Shown here piece after piece: positions 60,097 through 64,000 of a stretch of DNA of 64,000 nt. The number at the start of each line of letters is the position of its first letter. Positions within the stretch are counted from its first letter, which is position 1. This DNA is from Dugong dugon (lineage: Eukaryota > Chordata > Mammalia > Sirenia > Dugongidae), in the NCBI GenBank assembly GCA_030035585.1, contig CM057472.1, positions 87,727,601 through 87,791,600 of the forward strand. The letters are read 5' to 3'. The notes under the pieces were generated by a model. It saw nothing but the letters and a program-made list of their open reading frames with translations. It was not told the origin of the DNA and did not search any database. The translations under genes and the position numbers were made by a program.

Positions 60097-60270
60097 GGTT
60101 GTTGTTAGTTGCCGTTGAGTCGATTGCAACTCACGGCACTTCATGTGTGCAGAGTAGAACCATTACGTAGAGTTTTCATTCTGTGACCCTTTGGAAGCAG
60201 ATCTCCAGGCCTGTCTCCAGGAGGTGCCTCTGGGTGAGTTTGAACCGCCAGCCTCACCAAGAGACTCCTA
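60097..60270 (-). mobile_element. tRNA-related SINE, long form
   Basis: A reverse-strand SINE from 'gttgttagttgccgttgagt' to 'accaagagactcct'. A palindromic MITE-like copy begins immediately beyond it. Confidence 0.85.
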
Positions 60271-60274
60271 TGTA

Positions 60275-60493
60275 CTGTGTTCTTATGCAAATAATACATG
60301 CCTTCTGTCTTTGTTTGCTGACCGTGCCCTCCTCCCTCGAGGTATTTTCGTAAGCACGCTATGCTAATTTTTTTACAGTAACATATGGAAGAGGATTGTC
60401 ATGGTGGTGCTTGTGGGGGTGCTTCATGGGGTAGGGGGAGGGTACTGGTGGCAAACAAATACAGAACACATGCATTATTTGTGTAAAATGCTG
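60275..60493. mobile_element. Palindromic MITE-like element, copy 1
   Basis: A 219-bp segment flanked by TA (60273-60274 and 60494-60495). The left arm begins ctgtgttcttatgcaaataa; the complement of the right arm begins cagcattttacacaaataa. The arms match over about 58 bases (…tttgtttgctgaccg / …tttgtttgccaccag…ccctcc) and more weakly toward the centre. No coding capacity. It is the same family as the copy at 60562-60746. The TA flanks suggest a Tc1/mariner-type mobiliser; I cannot assign a named family. Confidence 0.65.
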
Positions 60494-60523
60494 TACTGTA
60501 TAAGAAAGTTTAATATGTTTTTG

Positions 60524-60927
60524 TAGGTCTCTGGGTGGCACAGATGGTTTGCGCTTGACTACCATATTTTTACACAAATGACCCGGCCGTCTACGTTTGT
60601 TTACCAACTGCGCCCTCCCACCATGAGGTATTTTGGTAAACGTGCAGTGCTAATTTTTATAGTGTGCTCACAAAAATGCCTTACAGCGGGAGGGCATGGT
60701 TGGCAAACAAATGTAGAAGACATGCATTGTTTTCATAAAAATACGGTACTAACCTAAAGGTTAGCAATTCCAACCCACTCAGTAGCACCATGGAGGAAAG
60801 GTTTGGCGTTCTACTTCCATAAAGATTACAGTGAAGGAAACCCAATGGAACGGTTCTGCTCTGTAACAGGTGGCTGCCATGAGTCAAAATTGGCTCAACA
60901 GCAATGGGTTTGGGTTTTGGTTGTTTT
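60524..60927 (+). mobile_element. SINE split by a MITE-like element
   Basis: The SINE head (gtctctgggtggcacagat…cgcttgac) ends at 60559. The element at 60562-60746 interrupts it. The SINE resumes with 'ctaacctaaaggttagcaat' and ends 'caacagcaatgggtttgg'. Removing the insert and one TA restores the expected SINE reading. Confidence 0.9.
60562..60746. mobile_element. Palindromic MITE-like element, copy 2, inside a SINE
   Basis: A 185-bp segment flanked by TA (60560-60561 and 60747-60748), with ends ccatattttta and taaaaatacgg (one mismatch in 11). The arms stay complementary inward through 'tttgttt.ccaac…gccctccc' and, with more mismatches, to the middle, so nearly the whole element can fold back. 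It interrupts a SINE, so it moved, or was copied, after that SINE inserted. No ORF. Confidence 0.8.
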
Positions 60928-61016
60928 TTAAATATATTTTTAATTTATTCACTATTAGATACTATACCTGAAACCAATATTCAAAATTTTGGCCAGTTCC
61001 CTCTTCTGATTGACAT

Positions 61017-61177
61017 GTTGTTGTTTCGTGTGCTGTTGAGTCAATTCCAACTCATAGCAACCCTATAGGACAGAGTAGAACTGCCCCATAGGGTTTCCAG
61101 GGAGGGACTGGTGGATTCTAGATGCCAGCCTTTTTGTTTGCAGACTGAGCTCTTAACTACTGTGCCACCAGAGCTCC
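61017..61177 (-). mobile_element. tRNA-related SINE, short form
   Basis: A reverse-strand SINE from 'tgctgttgagtcaattcc' to 'gccaccagagctcc'. Short matching flanks (ttgacat) are weak TSD evidence. Confidence 0.9.
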
Positions 61178-61339
61178 GTGGTTGACATAGGGTGGGTATG
61201 TTCCTCTAAAATTACCTTGTATTTGCAGAATGTTTTACAGTTTTACAAAGAAAACTCGTGATCTGTTTTGATCCTCACCCCAGCCTTGTGCAGCAGGAGG
61301 ACAAGTGGTGTGATTCCTATCCACCTTCCCCCTTTCTTT

Positions 61340-61445
61340 TTAGCTGATATAATAATCAAAGCTAAAGAAGCGTAAATGACTTGGACAAAGTTATTCAAGT
61401 ATTAAATGACAGAGCAGAAACTGAAATGCAGCTTCTGTCTACAAC
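61340..61445 (-). repeat. MIR-like fragment
   Basis: 'gacttggacaaagttattca' and 'aaatgacagagcagaaactg' resemble reverse MIR. Confidence 0.45.
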
Positions 61446-61734
61446 ATCACCCTGCATGACCTAGTAGCTTGTTTGGAACTTCTGGGCTCTCCAGTATAAG
61501 GATGGGAGAAAAACAGAGAGAGGTGTGCTTGCAGAAGAGATGGTTGGGATGGGGAAAGTTCAATATACCTTCATTGGACATCATGCTTGATTACTGAGTA
61601 CTTAGAATGAGCAGTGTAAGGCACTGTGCAGTATACCCTGTAGTGGACAGTTGAAGCATGATCCCTGCCCTCAAAGACTTACAATGTGATTATTAAATCC
61701 TTAAAGTGATGCTTAGTTTAATCATGTTATGTCA

Positions 61735-63095
61735 CTCTCTCGGTACCTATAACAAAAGCTATACCCCTTACCAAGGCCTTCATGGTCTGGCCCCTGCTTA
61801 TCTCCAGCTTCATCTCCTAACATGACCTTTGGCCACCTTGGCCTTTCTTTTTTTTTGTTTTTTTTTCAATTGATGTTGTTGTTCCCCGGACTTGCCAATA
61901 TTATTCCCATCATGTTGTTATTGTTAGGTGCCATCAAGTCAGTTCCGACCCATAGGGTTCCTATGCACACCAGAACAAAACTCTGCCCAGTCCTGTGCCA
62001 TCCTCACAATCGTTGCTATGTTTGAGTCCATTGTTGCAGTTACTATATCAATCCATCTCGTTGATGGTCTTCCTCTTTTCCACTGACCCTCTACCAAGCA
62101 TGATGTCCTTCTCCAGGGACTGGTCCCTCCTGATAAGATGTCCAAAGTACGTGAGACAAAGTCTCACCATCCTTGCTTCTAAGGAGTATTGTGGCTGTAC
62201 TTCTTCCCAGACAGACTTGTTTGTTCTGCTAGCAGTCCATGGTATATTCAATATTCTTTGCCAACATCATAATTAAAAGACATCAATTCTTTTCGGTCTT
62301 CCTTATTTCACATGCATATAAGGCAATTGAAAATACCATGGCTTGGGTCAGGTGCATTTTAATCCTCAAAGAGACATCTTTGCTTTTTAACACTTTAAAA
62401 AGATCTTTTGCTACAGATTTGCCCAGTGCACTACATGGTTTGATTTCTCGAATGCTGCTTCCATGGGTATTGATTGTGGATCCAAGTAAAATGAAATCCT
62501 TGACAATATTCAACTGCTATCCATAAGGTTTTCACTGGTTGACTTTTTTCAGAAGTAGATCACCTGGTCCTTCCTCCTAGTCTGTCTTGGTCTGGAAGCT
62601 CCACTGAAACCTGTCCACAATGGATGACCCTGCTAGTATTTGAAATACCGATGGCATAGCTTCCAGCATCACAGCAACAGGCAAGCCACCACAGGAAGAC
62701 AAACTGACAGACAAGTGGTGGATTCCTCCCATAGGGCCTTTATATTATCAGTTCATTCTTTCCATAATTTTTCCTCCAGATTGTCACGTGGCCAACTCCT
62801 TCTTATCATAACATCAGCTTCAATGTCATGTTAAGCCTCTTCTTTAATGCCCCTGTCTAAACACCACTCCTTAAGTTTCTGTCCAGTATGTCTCCTTGTT
62901 TTCTTTCCAGTGCAGCACATATCTCCCCGTTTACGTTCTTGTTTGTATATTGCTTCCATCAACCCTCTAGAATGTAAGCTCTGAGAGCAGACCTTGCCTG
63001 TCTTGTTCATGGCTGTATTCCCAGTGTCTACAACAGTGACTACCACAGAGTGATTTTCCACAAATATCTGTTGAATGAATGGATGGATGAATAAG
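61735..63095 (-). mobile_element. L2 LINE remnant split by an RTE derivative
   Basis: Reverse L2 sequence at 61735-61850 (aaggccttcatggtctggcc) resumes at 62721-63095 (tctagaatgtaagctctgag, tctgttgaatgaatggatg). The RTE derivative 61913-62720 lies between. Confidence 0.68.
61913..62720 (-). mobile_element. Internally deleted RTE copy inserted in an L2
   Basis: 61913-62512 is the RTE 3' 600 bp (IPWTASRTN, LTYFGHLIRRDQSLEKDIMLG on the minus strand). At about 62512 it jumps to the RTE 5' end (taaggttttcactggttga … ccttcctcctagtctgtctt), which ends at 'gacagacaagtggtgg'. Several kb of ORF are missing. L2 sequence continues on both sides. Confidence 0.88.
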
Positions 63096-63403
63096 TGTCA
63101 TATTCGCCTCTTATAATGTGGCTCCAACCCAGCATTTTAGCCTGGATACTCAACTAGGCCATTTCGAAGCTCTCTGACTTTAGAATATACTAATCCTTTG
63201 ATTGGGTACCTCTCCTTTTTGGTAGATAGCTACACATTTCTTACAGTACAGCTTACTTGATAGTATCTGTTCTGCAAAGTCTTCTCTACCTTCCATAGGT
63301 ACAGTATGTTTCTCAACCTTCTGTGTTTTTTTCTTCATAGTACTTACCTCATTGATTAATTAAAACCATTAAATGTATATTAAGGCTCCTACTATGTTCT
63401 AGG

Positions 63404-63564
63404 GGAAACTCTGGTTGCATAGTGGTTAAGAGCTATGGCTGCTTACCAAAGGGTCTTCAGTTTGAATCCACCAGGCACTCCTTGGAAATCCTATGAGGCA
63501 GTTCTACTCTGTCCCATAGGGTTGCGATGAGTCAGAATCAACCCGACAACAACGGATTTTTTTA
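63404..63564 (+). mobile_element. tRNA-related SINE, short form, with TSD
   Basis: The SINE lies between two perfect copies of tatgttctagg (63393-63403 and 63565-63575). Confidence 0.94.
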
Positions 63565-63575
63565 TATGTTCTAGG

Positions 63576-64000
63576 CACCATCCTGGGTGCCAGCTACTTA
63601 AATATATGAGTAAGATTTCAGCCCTGCCTTTAAGAGTCTCATGCCTTGGTGGAAGAGCTCACTGTCATTTTATTAAACATACAACATTAAATTATTATTA
63701 TTTGTTGATGGTGATTATTTTCCTCAGTAGACTCTGACTTCCTTAAAAATATGAAATAAGTTATTCATCTCTATATTTTAAGTGACCAACACAGTTCTTG
63801 TTTTATGAAAGGTGCTTGATAATACTCATCTATGAAAGAATCTTGTGAACTGTAGAGGGAAGAACATAAAGAATTTTAATGCATGTTATAGTATGACAAA
63901 CATCATGAGAGAGGGAAAAACCACTATGGGAATTTAGAAGAGAAAGATATTACAACCAGTTAGGTAATTAAAGAAGACTTGGTGGAAAAAGTAAAGTGTA
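63576..64000. other. Intronic sequence to the window end
   Basis: AT-rich. Nothing recognised apart from a possible L2 scrap before 63660. Confidence 0.45.

Overview
This window looks like nuclear DNA of an afrotherian mammal, most likely an elephant or another paenungulate. It is AT-rich, has mammalian MIR, L2, L1, MaLR and MER5A fossils, and is densely seeded with two linked families: an RTE-type LINE and tRNA-related SINEs whose 3' ends match that RTE. I recall this combination from elephant-lineage genomes; the exact species cannot be read from the sequence.

The only protein-coding sequence I can support is one exon, on the + strand at 45656-45905. It is the first coding exon of beta-neurexin-3 (NRXN3). 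It encodes the Arg-rich signal peptide, the Ser-rich and His-rich beta-specific segment and the start of the LNS domain, and it ends in phase 1 at a GTGGGT donor. About 43490-45655 is its CpG-island promoter and 5' leader, with an Sp1-type box, an octamer motif, a G-quadruplex motif, an (AC)42 array joined to CGCGCGCG, a T24 tract and several upstream ORFs. One of these uORFs stops two bases before the neurexin ATG. No other neurexin exon was recognised, so the rest should be intron of the alpha-neurexin-3 transcript (1-43490) and first intron of the beta transcript (45906-64000).

Layout. 1-18000: intronic single-copy DNA with SINEs, MIRs, two MaLR LTRs, MER5A and a nearly perfect 144-bp tandem duplication (5611-5894). 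18047-19012: RTE 3' part, minus strand. 19000-31500: single-copy DNA with five SINEs, a MaLR LTR and a 145-bp TA array. 31480-35520: old L1 antisense remnants heavily interrupted by an RTE copy, three SINEs and TA/GA arrays. 35500-43400: single-copy DNA with SINEs, a tRNA-Gly-headed SINE with RTE sequence (41065-41365), an L2 and a SINE-SINE-RTE cluster just outside the CpG island. 43490-45911: NRXN3 beta promoter and exon. 46000-51700: mostly single-copy, with a TAATTA cluster at 47392-47441. 51700-64000: repeat-rich, including two internally deleted RTE derivatives (51730-52127 and 61913-62720) and two copies of a palindromic, TA-flanked MITE-like element (60275-60493 and 60562-60746), the second inserted inside a SINE.

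Beyond the promoter, the most unusual material is the palindromic TA-flanked element pair and the family of elements sharing both RTE ends.
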